64,000 nucleotides of DNA from Collinsella aerofaciens (lineage in GTDB: Bacteria > Actinomycetota > Coriobacteriia > Coriobacteriales > Coriobacteriaceae), in contig RQCP01000043.1 in the NCBI GenBank assembly GCA_008668235.1, positions 1-64,000 of the forward strand. Reading direction: 5' to 3'. This document shows positions 23,901 to 32,496 of this stretch, piece after piece. Under the pieces are notes generated by a model. It was not told the DNA's origin, did not search any database, and was given only the letters and a program-made list of their open reading frames with translations. Position 1 is the stretch's first letter. Each line of letters opens with the position of its first letter. Both the position numbers and the translations under genes were made by a program.

Positions 23901-24593
23901 ATGGAACAACACCAGCATTATCAGAGCCTGCAAGATCAGGCATACAACGCATTGCGCTCCAAGATCATCTATGCCGAGCTCAAGCCTGGCACGCGCCTTT
24001 CGGCGATTGGTCTGGAAAAGGAGACGGGAATCGGGCGCACGCCCATTCGCGAGTCCTTTGTGCGCCTGCGTGAGCAGGAGCTGGTGGAAACGCGTCCCAA
24101 AAGCGGCACTTATGTCTCAAAAATCAGCATGGAGCGCGCCGAGAACGCCTGTTTCTTGCGCGAGAAGCTCGAGAGAAGCGTGCTCATTAAATGTTGTTCG
24201 GCTGCTACGCCCGAGCAAAAGCAGCGGCTTGAGCAGATTCTTGCCGAGTCCGAGTCACTCGACCATAGCGAAACGCGTCGTTTTTTTGACCTGGACAACC
24301 TGTTCCATGAGACGTGTTTCGTGATTGCCGGTCGTCACATGCTGTGGGATTGGATGAAGAGCGTCAACACGCATTTTGAGCGATACAACTGGTTGCGTAT
24401 GGTGTCGCAGGACCTGGATTGGGAGCCGATTCGCCGGCAGCATCGCCGGATTCTCGAGGCCATTAAGAGGGGCGATACCGACACGGCGAGCTATCTGGCA
24501 GAGACGCACTTGCATCTGATGCCCGAGGAGCAGGGCCCGGTTATCGCCTTGCATCCCGACTACTTTGAGCTGCCTAAAGACTCGTCAGTCTAG
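23901..24593 (+). CDS. GntR-family regulator, FCD (FadR-like) subfamily
   Basis: The 230-residue protein has a GntR winged helix (residues 8-72, QDQAYNALRSKIIYAELKPGTRLSAIGLEKETGIGRTPIRESFVRLREQELV) and an all-helical FCD ligand domain with likely metal-binding residues (Asp in DLDNLFHETCF, His in RRQHRRILEAI, and ETHLHLM). ATG 23901 follows GAGGG; a GTG at 23859 in frame has no ribosome binding site. Members sense organic acids such as pyruvate, lactate or sugar acids. The neighbour downstream is another regulator, so the targets are not evident. Confidence 0.85.
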   Translation: MEQHQHYQSLQDQAYNALRSKIIYAELKPGTRLSAIGLEKETGIGRTPIRESFVRLREQELVETRPKSGTYVSKISMERAENACFLREKLERSVLIKCCSAATPEQKQRLEQILAESESLDHSETRRFFDLDNLFHETCFVIAGRHMLWDWMKSVNTHFERYNWLRMVSQDLDWEPIRRQHRRILEAIKRGDTDTASYLAETHLHLMPEEQGPVIALHPDYFELPKDSSV

Positions 24594-24717
24594 TCCATCA
24601 TCGCATCTGCTCGAGGCGCAAAAACGATGCCGCTCACCTACAGCGTTTTGCAACCGAGAATGTTAAAAAATGCCTAAAATGGCTCAGACTGCCGAAAATG
24701 GGGAAACGGGGTGCGCT

Positions 24718-25740
24718 ATGGCGCAGATGAGAATCACGGACATTGCCGTCGAGGCGGGCGTGAGTCCGGCCACGGTCTCGCGCTATCTCAATAACCGCCC
24801 CGGGCAGATGACCGAGGAAACCCGCGCTCGCATCGCGGCGGTTATCGAGCGCACTGGCTATCGCCCACGTGCCGCCGCACGCAATCTACGCAGCTCACGC
24901 ACCAACCTCATCGGCGTGATTCTGGCCGACATCGCCAACCCGTTCTCGAGCGCAATGCTCGAAGGGCTTTCCGCCAGTGCCGCCGCGCGCGGCTGCTCGC
25001 TTATGACGGCCATTAGCGGCAACGACCCCGCCAAGGAGGCAGAGTCGCTCACCAGACTTATCGATGCCGGCGTGGACGGCCTGGTCGTCAACACGTGCGG
25101 AGGCAATGACGAGGCGATCGCCGCGGCAGCGGGACGACTGCCCGTTGTACTGCTCGACCGCGATGTTGCCGACGGCGGCATCGACTTGGTGACGTCCAAC
25201 AACCGCGAGCTGGTCGCCGGCTTGGTAGACGCCTTGGTTGCCGCTGGCAGCGAGCGCCTGTGCCTGCTCATCGAGGCAAGCGACGACAGCCCCGTCCATC
25301 GCGAGCGCGCCGAGGCCTTTGTCGACGAGCTTTCGCACCGCGGCCTTGCCGGCGAGGTTATCACCTTGGCCGATGGCGGTACCACGGGCGTCGGCTGCTT
25401 GGATGAGACCATCCGCGGCTATGCAGGCAAAAAGCTCGGCCTTATCGCCGTTAACGGCCTGGTTTTCCTGCGTCTGACCGAGGCGCTAGCACAGCTGGGG
25501 CCCTCGTTGCCGGCTGGCCTCAAGATCGCGACGTTTGACGACTACCCCTGGAACCATGTGCTCTTTGGCGGCGTGACCACGGCCGCGCAGGACACCCTCA
25601 CCATTGCCGAGCGTGTGGTCGAGCGCCTGTCCGAGCGCATCGATGTTGTTACCACCACCGTGGGCGAGGCCGCAAAGCTCGCCCCTAAGCGCATCGAGAT
25701 CCCCGGCCACATCGAACACCGCGCCTCGACTTCGCGCTAG
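24718..25740 (+). CDS. LacI-family regulator, KdgR-like
   Basis: The 340-residue regulator has the LacI helix-turn-helix (ITDIAVEAGVSPATVSRYLNNRPGQMTEETRARI, residues about 5-38) and a sugar-binding-like C-terminal domain (NLIGVILADIANPFSSAMLEGL to IATFDDYPWNHVLFGGVTTAAQ). The pattern FDDYPW with the following HVLFGGVTTAAQD resembles KdgR regulators of sugar-acid use. I prefer the ATG at 24718; an in-frame ATG at 24670 would add 16 residues before the conserved start. No sugar genes are adjacent, so targets lie elsewhere. Confidence 0.85.
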   Translation: MAQMRITDIAVEAGVSPATVSRYLNNRPGQMTEETRARIAAVIERTGYRPRAAARNLRSSRTNLIGVILADIANPFSSAMLEGLSASAAARGCSLMTAISGNDPAKEAESLTRLIDAGVDGLVVNTCGGNDEAIAAAAGRLPVVLLDRDVADGGIDLVTSNNRELVAGLVDALVAAGSERLCLLIEASDDSPVHRERAEAFVDELSHRGLAGEVITLADGGTTGVGCLDETIRGYAGKKLGLIAVNGLVFLRLTEALAQLGPSLPAGLKIATFDDYPWNHVLFGGVTTAAQDTLTIAERVVERLSERIDVVTTTVGEAAKLAPKRIEIPGHIEHRASTSR

Positions 25741-25874
25741 CCGCTCGTTCGCAACCGCCTGTTCGCACACGTTTTTTGAGCGCTTGATACGCTTTAACCC
25801 TGCGGAAACATTTTTCTGCGATAGTATCTGCGATATAGACCAGTCGAAACCCGCCCGAAAGAAAGGGGAGCGAC

Positions 25875-27212
25875 ATGAACCAGCAGAACATCGATTACGT
25901 ACTCCGCTCCGTAGAGCAGCGTGACATCCGCTTTGTGCGTCTGTGGTTTGTCGACATTCTCGGCCGCCTCAAGAACTTTGCCATTAGTCCCGAGGACCTC
26001 GAGGTCGCTTTTGAGGAGGGTATTGGCTTTGACGGCTCCGCCATCGAGGGCTTTGCCACGCCCGAGGAAGCCGACATGCTGGCGTTTCCCGATGCTTCGA
26101 CCTTCCAGATTCTGCCGTGGCGCCCGAGCCACAACGGCGTCGCCCGCGTGTTCTGCGACGTGTGCACTCCCGATCGCAAGCCGTTTGCCGGCGACCCGCG
26201 CGACGCCCTGCGCCGCATGTTCTATAAGGCCGAGAAGGCCGGCTACCTGCTCAACGTGGGCGCCGAGCTGGAGTATTACTACTTCCCCGACGAGCATACC
26301 CCCGAGCCGCTCGACAACGTGGGCTACTTCGATCTTTCGGTAAGCGCTGCCGCTCGCGACCTGCGCCGCAACACGGTCCTCACGCTCGAGAAGATGTCCG
26401 TGCCCGTGGAGTACACCTTCCATGCCGCCGGCCGCTCGCAGCACGGCATGAGCCTGCGCCACGCCGAGGCCCTGAGCATGTCCGACGCCATCACCACGGC
26501 CAAACTCATCATTAAGCAGCAGGCCTACGAGAGCGGTTGCCACGCCTCCTTTATGCCCAAGCCGTTGGCAGGCGAGGACGGCAGTGCTATGTTCCTGTGC
26601 CAGTCGCTATTCGACCACGACGGCAACAACGTCTTTTGGGGCGAGGACGACGAGAAGTACCATCTCTCCGACATCGCCAAACACTACATGGCCGGTATCC
26701 TGGCGCACGCGCGCGAGATCAGCGCCATCACCAACCCCACGGTCAACTCGTACAAGCGCATCACCACGGGTGGCGACTCCGTACCGCAGTACGCCACGTG
26801 GGGCCTGCGCAACCGCGCGAGCATGGTCCGCATTCCGGTCTACAAGCCTGGCAAGCAGCTGTCCACGCGCATCGAGCTGCGCAGTCCCGACCCCATGGCC
26901 AACCCGTACCTGGTCAACGCCGTCACGCTGGCGGCTGGTCTCGACGGCATCGAGCGCAAGCTAGAACTCCCGCCCGAGGCAACGGCCGAGACGCTCAAGC
27001 TTACCGACCGTCAGATGCTCGAGGCCGGCTACACGCCGCTGCCGCGCTCGCTCAAAGAGGCGCTCGATGTGTTTGAGGACTCGCAGTTTATGAAGGATGC
27101 CCTCGGCGAGCACATCCACAGCTTCTTCCTTAAAAAGAAGCGCGACGAGTGGCATAAGTTTGAATCCACGATCACCGAGTGGGAGATCAAGCATTATCTG
27201 GCGAACTCCTAA
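25875..27212 (+). CDS. glnA: Glutamine synthetase type I homologue with altered metal-site residues
   Basis: The 445-residue protein has the GS-I fold: N-terminal beta-grasp (residues 1-100, DILGRLKNFAISPEDL, GFDGSAIEGF) and a catalytic domain with GAELEYYYF, NPTVNSYKRITTGG, LRNRASMVRIP and IELRSPDPMANPYL. However, the usual HHE...QHEI segment reads FHAAGRSQHGM, giving Ala184 and Gly191 where metal-binding Glu residues are expected, and the GMHxHxSL segment reads AMFLCQSL, giving Phe240 and Cys242 in place of two His. Thus several n1/n2 metal ligands are missing. ATG 25875 follows GAAAGGGGAG. A GlnR-like regulator follows after 50 bases. It may be a GS-like pseudoenzyme or regulator, or act on another substrate. 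Confidence 0.8.
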   Translation: MNQQNIDYVLRSVEQRDIRFVRLWFVDILGRLKNFAISPEDLEVAFEEGIGFDGSAIEGFATPEEADMLAFPDASTFQILPWRPSHNGVARVFCDVCTPDRKPFAGDPRDALRRMFYKAEKAGYLLNVGAELEYYYFPDEHTPEPLDNVGYFDLSVSAAARDLRRNTVLTLEKMSVPVEYTFHAAGRSQHGMSLRHAEALSMSDAITTAKLIIKQQAYESGCHASFMPKPLAGEDGSAMFLCQSLFDHDGNNVFWGEDDEKYHLSDIAKHYMAGILAHAREISAITNPTVNSYKRITTGGDSVPQYATWGLRNRASMVRIPVYKPGKQLSTRIELRSPDPMANPYLVNAVTLAAGLDGIERKLELPPEATAETLKLTDRQMLEAGYTPLPRSLKEALDVFEDSQFMKDALGEHIHSFFLKKKRDEWHKFESTITEWEIKHYLANS

Positions 27213-27262
27213 TCGCGCTGGCTTGTTCCAGTACGATTGAGCTCATTTCTTTGGAGGCCGAT

Positions 27263-27925
27263 ATGTCCGAAAAGAGTGCCCTGTTCATGGCGCGCACGAC
27301 GCGCTTCCACGAGTTTGCCCGCAGCTTGACGACCACCCTGGGTGTCGAGGTGAGCCTGGCAACCCCCGATTCGCCGACTGCGGCGCACGACTTTGACCTG
27401 CTGATCCTCGATTCCGACGGCATTCGCAGCGACCGCATCGATCAGATTGCCAAGTGGCTTGACGATCGCGGCGGCGTCCCCATGCTGGTGATCGTCGACG
27501 ATGAGGCCCTTGGCACCCTGCGCCTGCCGAATCACGCGCATGCCGACTTTGTGTGCCCCACGGCGACGCCCAACGAGCTCAAGGCTCGCGCGCAGCGCTT
27601 GATGGGCGAGGAGGAGACCGTTACCGCCGACGATGTGCTCAACATCGATAACCTCGAGATCAACCTGGCTACCTACCAGGTGACGCTCGATGGCGAGCCC
27701 ATCGACCTGACGCTGATGGAGTACTCGCTGCTGAGCTTTTTGGCGACGCACCCCAACCGCGCCTACAGCCGCGAGGTGCTGCTGCACCGCGTATGGGGCT
27801 TTGAGTACTGCGGCGGCACGCGCACCGTCGACGTGCACATTCGACGCATCCGCTCCAAGGTGGGCCCGCAGATCGCGGCACACATCACCACCGTCCGCGG
27901 CGTGGGCTATCTGTTTAAGGACTAG
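27263..27925 (+). CDS. OmpR-type response regulator, GlnR-like
   Basis: The 220-residue protein has an atypical receiver domain (1-120) in which the N-terminal acidic pair of normal receivers is absent (ALFMARTTRF) although an Asp remains in LLILDSDG, followed by a winged helix (about 125-218, LTLMEYSLLSFLATHPNRAYSREVLLHRVWGFEYCGGTRTVDVHIRRIRSKV). This build is that of actinobacterial GlnR, an orphan regulator of nitrogen genes that works without phosphorylation. Its place 50 bases after the glutamine synthetase homologue supports a nitrogen role. ATG 27263 follows TTGGAGG. No sensor kinase is adjacent. Confidence 0.8.
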   Translation: MSEKSALFMARTTRFHEFARSLTTTLGVEVSLATPDSPTAAHDFDLLILDSDGIRSDRIDQIAKWLDDRGGVPMLVIVDDEALGTLRLPNHAHADFVCPTATPNELKARAQRLMGEEETVTADDVLNIDNLEINLATYQVTLDGEPIDLTLMEYSLLSFLATHPNRAYSREVLLHRVWGFEYCGGTRTVDVHIRRIRSKVGPQIAAHITTVRGVGYLFKD

Positions 27926-27929
27926 ATTT

Positions 27930-27966
27930 CCACCACAAAGGGGACAGGCACCTTTGTGGTGGTTTT
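27930..27966 (+). terminator. Terminator of glnR, GGGGACAGG-loop family copy 1
   Basis: CCACCACAAAGG and CCTTTGTGGTGG pair exactly around GGACAGGCA and are followed by TTTT. Near-identical hairpins occur at 40055, 41639 and 51626. Confidence 0.85.
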
Positions 27967-28078
27967 GCCGTAGGCTGGGCCCTTTTGGGCCTGCAGCAGA
28001 ACTTAAGCCTTCCTAAAAGATTGCGTTCTCATACACGTTCGCCCGCATATTGGGGTACAACTCAACGTGAACAATGAT

Positions 28079-28102
28079 GGCCCGCCACGTGTTTGGCGGG
28101 CC
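28079..28102 (+). promoter_or_regulatory. Hairpin in the htrA leader
   Basis: GGCCCGCCA and TGGCGGGCC pair exactly across six bases and are followed by TTTGGTTATTT, 30 bases before the htrA start. It may be a terminator/attenuator within the leader. Confidence 0.5.
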
Positions 28103-28131
28103 TTTGGTTATTTGACGAAAGGATCGCAGCT

Positions 28132-29592
28132 ATGAGCGAGTACGATTCCCAGCGTCCCCAGGATGCGGGCAACGCCGGCGAGACCCAGCAGCAGCCGCGC
28201 GTGCAGGTGGAGTCGACGCCTGCCGGCAGCAACATTCCCTACGTGCAGGCTTACGACACACAGACCGGCAAGCCGCTGGGCGGCCAACAGGTCGTAAACA
28301 AGCACACGGTGGTCAAGACCAAGACCAAAAAGCTGCCGATTTTCATTACAGCACTCGCCGGCTGTGCCTGCGGCGCCCTGCTGGTCATTGCGCTCATTAT
28401 GAGCGGCACGCTCAACATTGGTGGCGGCAAGAATGCCGTGACGGCGGGTGCTTCGGGTTCGTCGACGCAAAAGATCACCATCGACTCCGAGGACACCACG
28501 CTGGCCGAGGCCGTCTCTGCCAAGGCGTTGCCCTCCGTCGTTTCCATCACCGCCACTTCGAGCGGCAGCCAGAATGGCTCGCTTTCGCAGTCTGCCGACG
28601 AGTCGGATGGTTCGGGCAGCGTCGGTTCGGGCGTTGTGCTCGATACCGAGGGCCATATCCTCACCAACAACCACGTGGTCGATGGCTATGACCAGTACGT
28701 GGTTACCATGGACGACGGCACCACCTACGAGGCCGAGTTCGTGGGCAACGATGCCTCGAGCGACCTGGCCGTCATCAAGCTCAAGGATGCCGACGCCTCC
28801 AAGCTCACGCCGATCGAGATCGGCGACTCCTCCAAGCTCAACGTGGGCGAGTGGGTCATGGCGATCGGTTCGCCGTTTGGCAACGAGCAGTCTGTCTCCA
28901 CGGGTATCGTGTCGGCGCTGTATCGCTCCACGGCTATGAGCTCTACCAGCGGTAACACCATCTATGCCAACATGATCCAGACCGATGCCGCCATCAACCC
29001 GGGCAACTCTGGCGGCGCGCTCGTCAACGACAATGGCGAGCTTGTGGGTATCAACTCGCTCATCGAGAGCTACTCGGGCTCCAGCTCGGGCGTGGGCTTT
29101 GCCATTCCCGTTAACTACGCCAAGAACATTGCCGACCAGATCATCGACGGCAAGACGCCGGTGCATCCGTACATGGGCGCTACGCTTTCGAGCGTCAATG
29201 CGCTCAACGCCCGCACCAACAAGCTGAGCACCGATAGCGGCGCGTATGTGGCGAGCGTCGTTGAGGACGGCCCTGCCGCCAAGGCTGGCATTCAGGAGGG
29301 CGATGTCATTACCAAGCTGGGCGACGACGAGATTACGAGCGCCGATGGCCTGATCATCGCGCTGCGCAGCCACGAGGTGGGCGAGAAGGTCGAGATCACG
29401 CTCATGCGCGGCAAGGAAGAGAAGAAGGTCACCGTCGAGCTGGGCTCCGATGAGGAGCTGCAGAACCAGCAGCAGGACGACAGTTCGACCGACACCGGCA
29501 ACGGCGGTCTTACCGACGAGCAGCTGCGCCAGTACCTGGAGGAGCTGCTGGGCCAGCAGGGCCAGGGTCAGGGCTACGGCCAGGGTTACTAA
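28132..29592 (+). CDS. HtrA/DegP-like serine protease, membrane-anchored
   Basis: The 486-residue protein has a polar N-terminal tail (1-65, Gln/Thr rich), one transmembrane helix (about 68-92), a trypsin-like domain with His181 (NNHVVDG), Asp211 (SDLAVI) and Ser293 (NPGNSGGA), and a PDZ domain (about 365-450). The C-terminus is a Gln/Gly-rich tail. The domain faces outside the cytoplasm and removes or refolds damaged envelope proteins. ATG 28132 follows CGAAAGGA. It is monocistronic with its own terminator. Confidence 0.92.
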   Translation: MSEYDSQRPQDAGNAGETQQQPRVQVESTPAGSNIPYVQAYDTQTGKPLGGQQVVNKHTVVKTKTKKLPIFITALAGCACGALLVIALIMSGTLNIGGGKNAVTAGASGSSTQKITIDSEDTTLAEAVSAKALPSVVSITATSSGSQNGSLSQSADESDGSGSVGSGVVLDTEGHILTNNHVVDGYDQYVVTMDDGTTYEAEFVGNDASSDLAVIKLKDADASKLTPIEIGDSSKLNVGEWVMAIGSPFGNEQSVSTGIVSALYRSTAMSSTSGNTIYANMIQTDAAINPGNSGGALVNDNGELVGINSLIESYSGSSSGVGFAIPVNYAKNIADQIIDGKTPVHPYMGATLSSVNALNARTNKLSTDSGAYVASVVEDGPAAKAGIQEGDVITKLGDDEITSADGLIIALRSHEVGEKVEITLMRGKEEKKVTVELGSDEELQNQQQDDSSTDTGNGGLTDEQLRQYLEELLGQQGQGQGYGQGY

Positions 29593-29618
29593 CGAGCCGT
29601 ATCGCACATATCGAAGCC

Positions 29619-29660
29619 AGAGGGGCTGTCCCACCAACGCGGGACAGCCCCTCTTTTCTT
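29619..29660 (+). terminator. Rho-independent terminator of htrA
   Basis: AGAGGGGCTGTCCC pairs exactly with GGGACAGCCCCTCT across nine bases, followed by TTTCTT. Confidence 0.9.
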
Positions 29661-29840
29661 ATTGATCCGTTGGGGACGGAGGAAAACGGATCATTTAGAA
29701 ATGGCAAGGGCATGGTTTGATCGCGCGATCCATCCCGGTCCGGCGGCTGCCGATTCGGTGCGGTTCGAAAGGGTTATTCGGCCCCGTTGCGACCGGTGGT
29801 ACTCTTGTATCCGTTTGAAATCGAGCGAAGGAGTGCCGCT

Positions 29841-32069
29841 ATGGAGCAATCGAGCCTGTTTGGTGACGGCGTGGACATCGATACCGAAACGCCCGCGAGC
29901 ACGGATACCGCCGTACCGGCCGATGCCCGTGCCCAGGCGGCAGCGCGTGCGGCCGAGCTGCGCCACGAGCTCGATTACCACGCCTATCGCTACTACATGC
30001 TCGATGCGCCCGAGATCACGGACGCCGCCTTCGACAAAATGCTCGTTGAGCTGCAGGAAATCGAGGCGACCTACCCCGACCTGGTGACGCCCGACAGCTA
30101 CACCCAACGCGTGGGCGGGTACGTGAGCGAGCAGTTTACGCCGGTCACGCATATGGCGCGCATGTATTCCATGGACGATGCCATGGATCTGGACGAACTT
30201 GACGCGTGGCTCCAGCGCGCCGAGGATGCGCTCGGTGCTGGTAGCGTCACCTATACCTGCGAGCTTAAGATTGACGGTCTGGGCGTGGCACTTACCTACC
30301 AAAACGGCACCTTCGTGCGCGCGGCCACGCGCGGCGATGGCACCACGGGCGAGGACGTGTCGCTCAACGTGCGCACCATCAAGGATGTGCCCATGCACCT
30401 GTCCGAGCCGGCGCTCGCCCACATGGGCGCCGACCGCGAGCGTACCATCGAGGTACGCGGCGAGGTCTACATGCCCAAGGGCAGCTTTGTACGCCTGAAT
30501 GAAGAGGCCGATGTCGAGGGCCGCGACCCCTTTGCCAACCCGCGCAACGCCGCCGCCGGCAGCCTGCGCCAAAAGGACCCCAAGATCACGGCACGCCGCG
30601 ATCTTGCCACCTTTATCTATGCCATCGCCGATACCGATCCGCTGCACGTCCACAGCCAGCGCGAGTTCCTCGACTGGCTGCGCAACGCTGGCTTTAGCGT
30701 CAACCCTAACGTTGCCCGTTGCGCCACGCCCGCCGAGGTCCACGAGTTCTGTGCTCAGGCGCTTGAGCACCGCGGTGACCTGGACTACGACATCGACGGC
30801 GTGGTCGTAAAGGTCGACAGCTTCCAGCAGCAGCTCGACCTGGGCTTTACTGCCCGCGCGCCGCGCTGGGCCATTGCCTTTAAGTTCCCGCCCGAGGAGA
30901 AGCAGACCGTCCTGCGTGAGATTCGCATTCAGGTGGGCCGCACCGGTGTGCTCACGCCGGTCGCAGAGTTCGATCCGGTGACGGTCGCCGGCTCCACCAT
31001 CGCGCGCGCCACGCTGCACAACATCGACGAGATCCGTCGCAAAAACGTGCGCGAGGGCGACACCATCATCGTGCATAAGGCAGGCGACGTAATCCCCGAG
31101 GTCGTGGGCCCGGTGCTCGACAAGCGCCCGGCCGATTCGGTCGACTGGCAGATGCCCGAGGTCTGCCCCGTGTGCGGCAGCCCCGTGGTCCACGAGGACG
31201 GCGAGGTCGCCTACCGCTGCGTCTCCATCGACTGCCCCGCGCAGCTCAAGGAGCGCCTGCTTCACTGGGTGAGCCGCGGCTGCATGGACGTCGACGGCCT
31301 GGGCGACGAGATCGTCGACAAGATGATCGCCGCCGGCCTGATCCACGATGTCGCGGACTTCTACCAGCTCACGGTTGACGACATCGCCGGCTTGGACACG
31401 GGGCGCACTTATGCCAGCTCCAACAGCAAAAAGGGCGTCAAGAAGGGCGATCCCATTCCGGTGGGCCTCAAGACGGCCGAGAAAATCATCGCCGAGCTCA
31501 ACAAGTCCAAGAGCCAGCCGCTCGGTCGCGTGCTGTTTGCCCTGGGCATCCGCCACGTGGGCAAGAGCGTGGGCGAGGTCATCGCCGAGCGATTCCTGTC
31601 GATTGACAAGCTTATCTTGGCGAGCGAAGAGGACATCGCCGAGTGCGAGGGCATCGGTCCCAAGATTGCGGCGAGCGTCAAGCAGTTCCTGGCCGTGCCC
31701 GAGAACCTTGCCGTGCTGGAACGTCTGCGCCAGGCGGGCCTGTCGCTCGAGGTCGACCTTGGCGCCGCACATGCACAGGCCGCAGCCGATGCCGGCGTGG
31801 CGGGCGAGCTCGCCGACGCGCAGCCGCTTGCGGGCCTGACCTTCGTGCTCACCGGCACGCTCGTCAATCGCACCCGCGACGAGGCGGGCGCGGCGCTCAA
31901 GGTGCTCGGCGCTAAGGTTTCGGGCAGTGTTTCAAAGAAGACGAGCTATCTGGTCGCCGGTCCCAAAGCGGGCTCCAAGCTCACCAAGGCCGAGCAGCTG
32001 GGCGTACCCGTGCTGGATGAGGCGGTACTTGAACAGATTTTGGCGACGGGTAGGGTCCCGGAGGCATAA
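29841..32069 (+). CDS. ligA: NAD-dependent DNA ligase LigA
   Basis: LigA joins DNA nicks using NAD+ in replication and repair. The 742-residue protein has, in order, domain Ia (residues 30-85, HAYRYYMLDAPEITDAAFDKML), the nucleotidyltransferase with the AMP-accepting Lys143 (CELKIDGLG), an OB fold, a four-Cys zinc finger (CPVCGSPVV...CVSIDCP), helix-hairpin-helix repeats and a C-terminal BRCT domain (about 655-735). ATG 29841 follows AAGGAG; it adds an N-terminal tail of some 25 residues rich in Thr/Asp/Ala. It is monocistronic. Confidence 0.96.
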   Translation: MEQSSLFGDGVDIDTETPASTDTAVPADARAQAAARAAELRHELDYHAYRYYMLDAPEITDAAFDKMLVELQEIEATYPDLVTPDSYTQRVGGYVSEQFTPVTHMARMYSMDDAMDLDELDAWLQRAEDALGAGSVTYTCELKIDGLGVALTYQNGTFVRAATRGDGTTGEDVSLNVRTIKDVPMHLSEPALAHMGADRERTIEVRGEVYMPKGSFVRLNEEADVEGRDPFANPRNAAAGSLRQKDPKITARRDLATFIYAIADTDPLHVHSQREFLDWLRNAGFSVNPNVARCATPAEVHEFCAQALEHRGDLDYDIDGVVVKVDSFQQQLDLGFTARAPRWAIAFKFPPEEKQTVLREIRIQVGRTGVLTPVAEFDPVTVAGSTIARATLHNIDEIRRKNVREGDTIIVHKAGDVIPEVVGPVLDKRPADSVDWQMPEVCPVCGSPVVHEDGEVAYRCVSIDCPAQLKERLLHWVSRGCMDVDGLGDEIVDKMIAAGLIHDVADFYQLTVDDIAGLDTGRTYASSNSKKGVKKGDPIPVGLKTAEKIIAELNKSKSQPLGRVLFALGIRHVGKSVGEVIAERFLSIDKLILASEEDIAECEGIGPKIAASVKQFLAVPENLAVLERLRQAGLSLEVDLGAAHAQAAADAGVAGELADAQPLAGLTFVLTGTLVNRTRDEAGAALKVLGAKVSGSVSKKTSYLVAGPKAGSKLTKAEQLGVPVLDEAVLEQILATGRVPEA

Positions 32070-32075
32070 TGATTT

Positions 32076-32109
32076 GTTGAGGAACTGCGCAGAGGCTCAG
32101 TTCCTCAAC
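32076..32109. terminator. Hairpin between ligA and the convergent gene
   Basis: GTTGAGGAACT and AGTTCCTCAAC pair exactly across 12 bases. It overlaps the end of the minus-strand gene and may serve both transcripts, although T-runs are absent. Confidence 0.65.
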
Positions 32110-32491
32110 ATCTCCTTATAGTGTTTGCCTGTTCAATTTCGATATCGTTTCCCTCGTATGATCCAGATGCGTCTACCGACTCAAAGCGTGAGTAGGAAAC
32201 TCTTGTCCCAACTTTGATTTGGGAAAGCTTGTCTTTGATTCGGCCAGATGAGGGGAATGTAATCCGGGTTTGCTTTCCAGCGTCGGTGTAGCGGGGACTG
32301 TTGTCTGTTTGGATTACGAGTTCCGTTCCCTCAATAGAATGAACGCTGCCGGCTCCAAAGACAAGGTAATCATCTCCTCCGCTATAGCGGGCTCTATCTG
32401 TGCATGAAGAAACGGATGCAAACATAGCGAAAATCACCAATATCGTAACCAGGGCAAAGGCCGTGGTGCCATAGCATTTTGATGGTGCCAT
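32105..32491 (-). CDS. Putative lipoprotein of unknown function
   Basis: The 128-residue product has a hydrophobic N-terminal segment (TTAFALVTILVIFAMFA) ending in VSSC, a plausible lipobox with Cys at about position 30, and then a short beta-rich domain (YLVFGAGSVHSIEGTELVIQT, KVGTRVSYSRFES). I do not recognise the family. The ATG at 32491 lies five bases after the stop of the upstream gene, with no good ribosome binding site, so translation is probably coupled. Both genes are clearly AT-richer than the surroundings. Confidence 0.6.
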   Translation of the reverse strand: MAPSKCYGTTAFALVTILVIFAMFASVSSCTDRARYSGGDDYLVFGAGSVHSIEGTELVIQTDNSPRYTDAGKQTRITFPSSGRIKDKLSQIKVGTRVSYSRFESVDASGSYEGNDIEIEQANTIRRC

Positions 32492-32496
32492 CCGGT

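Noticed and set aside
29691..31772. Long minus-strand frame opposite ligA (about 690 codons)
   Set aside because: Shadow of ligA codon bias; no family features and no ribosome binding site.
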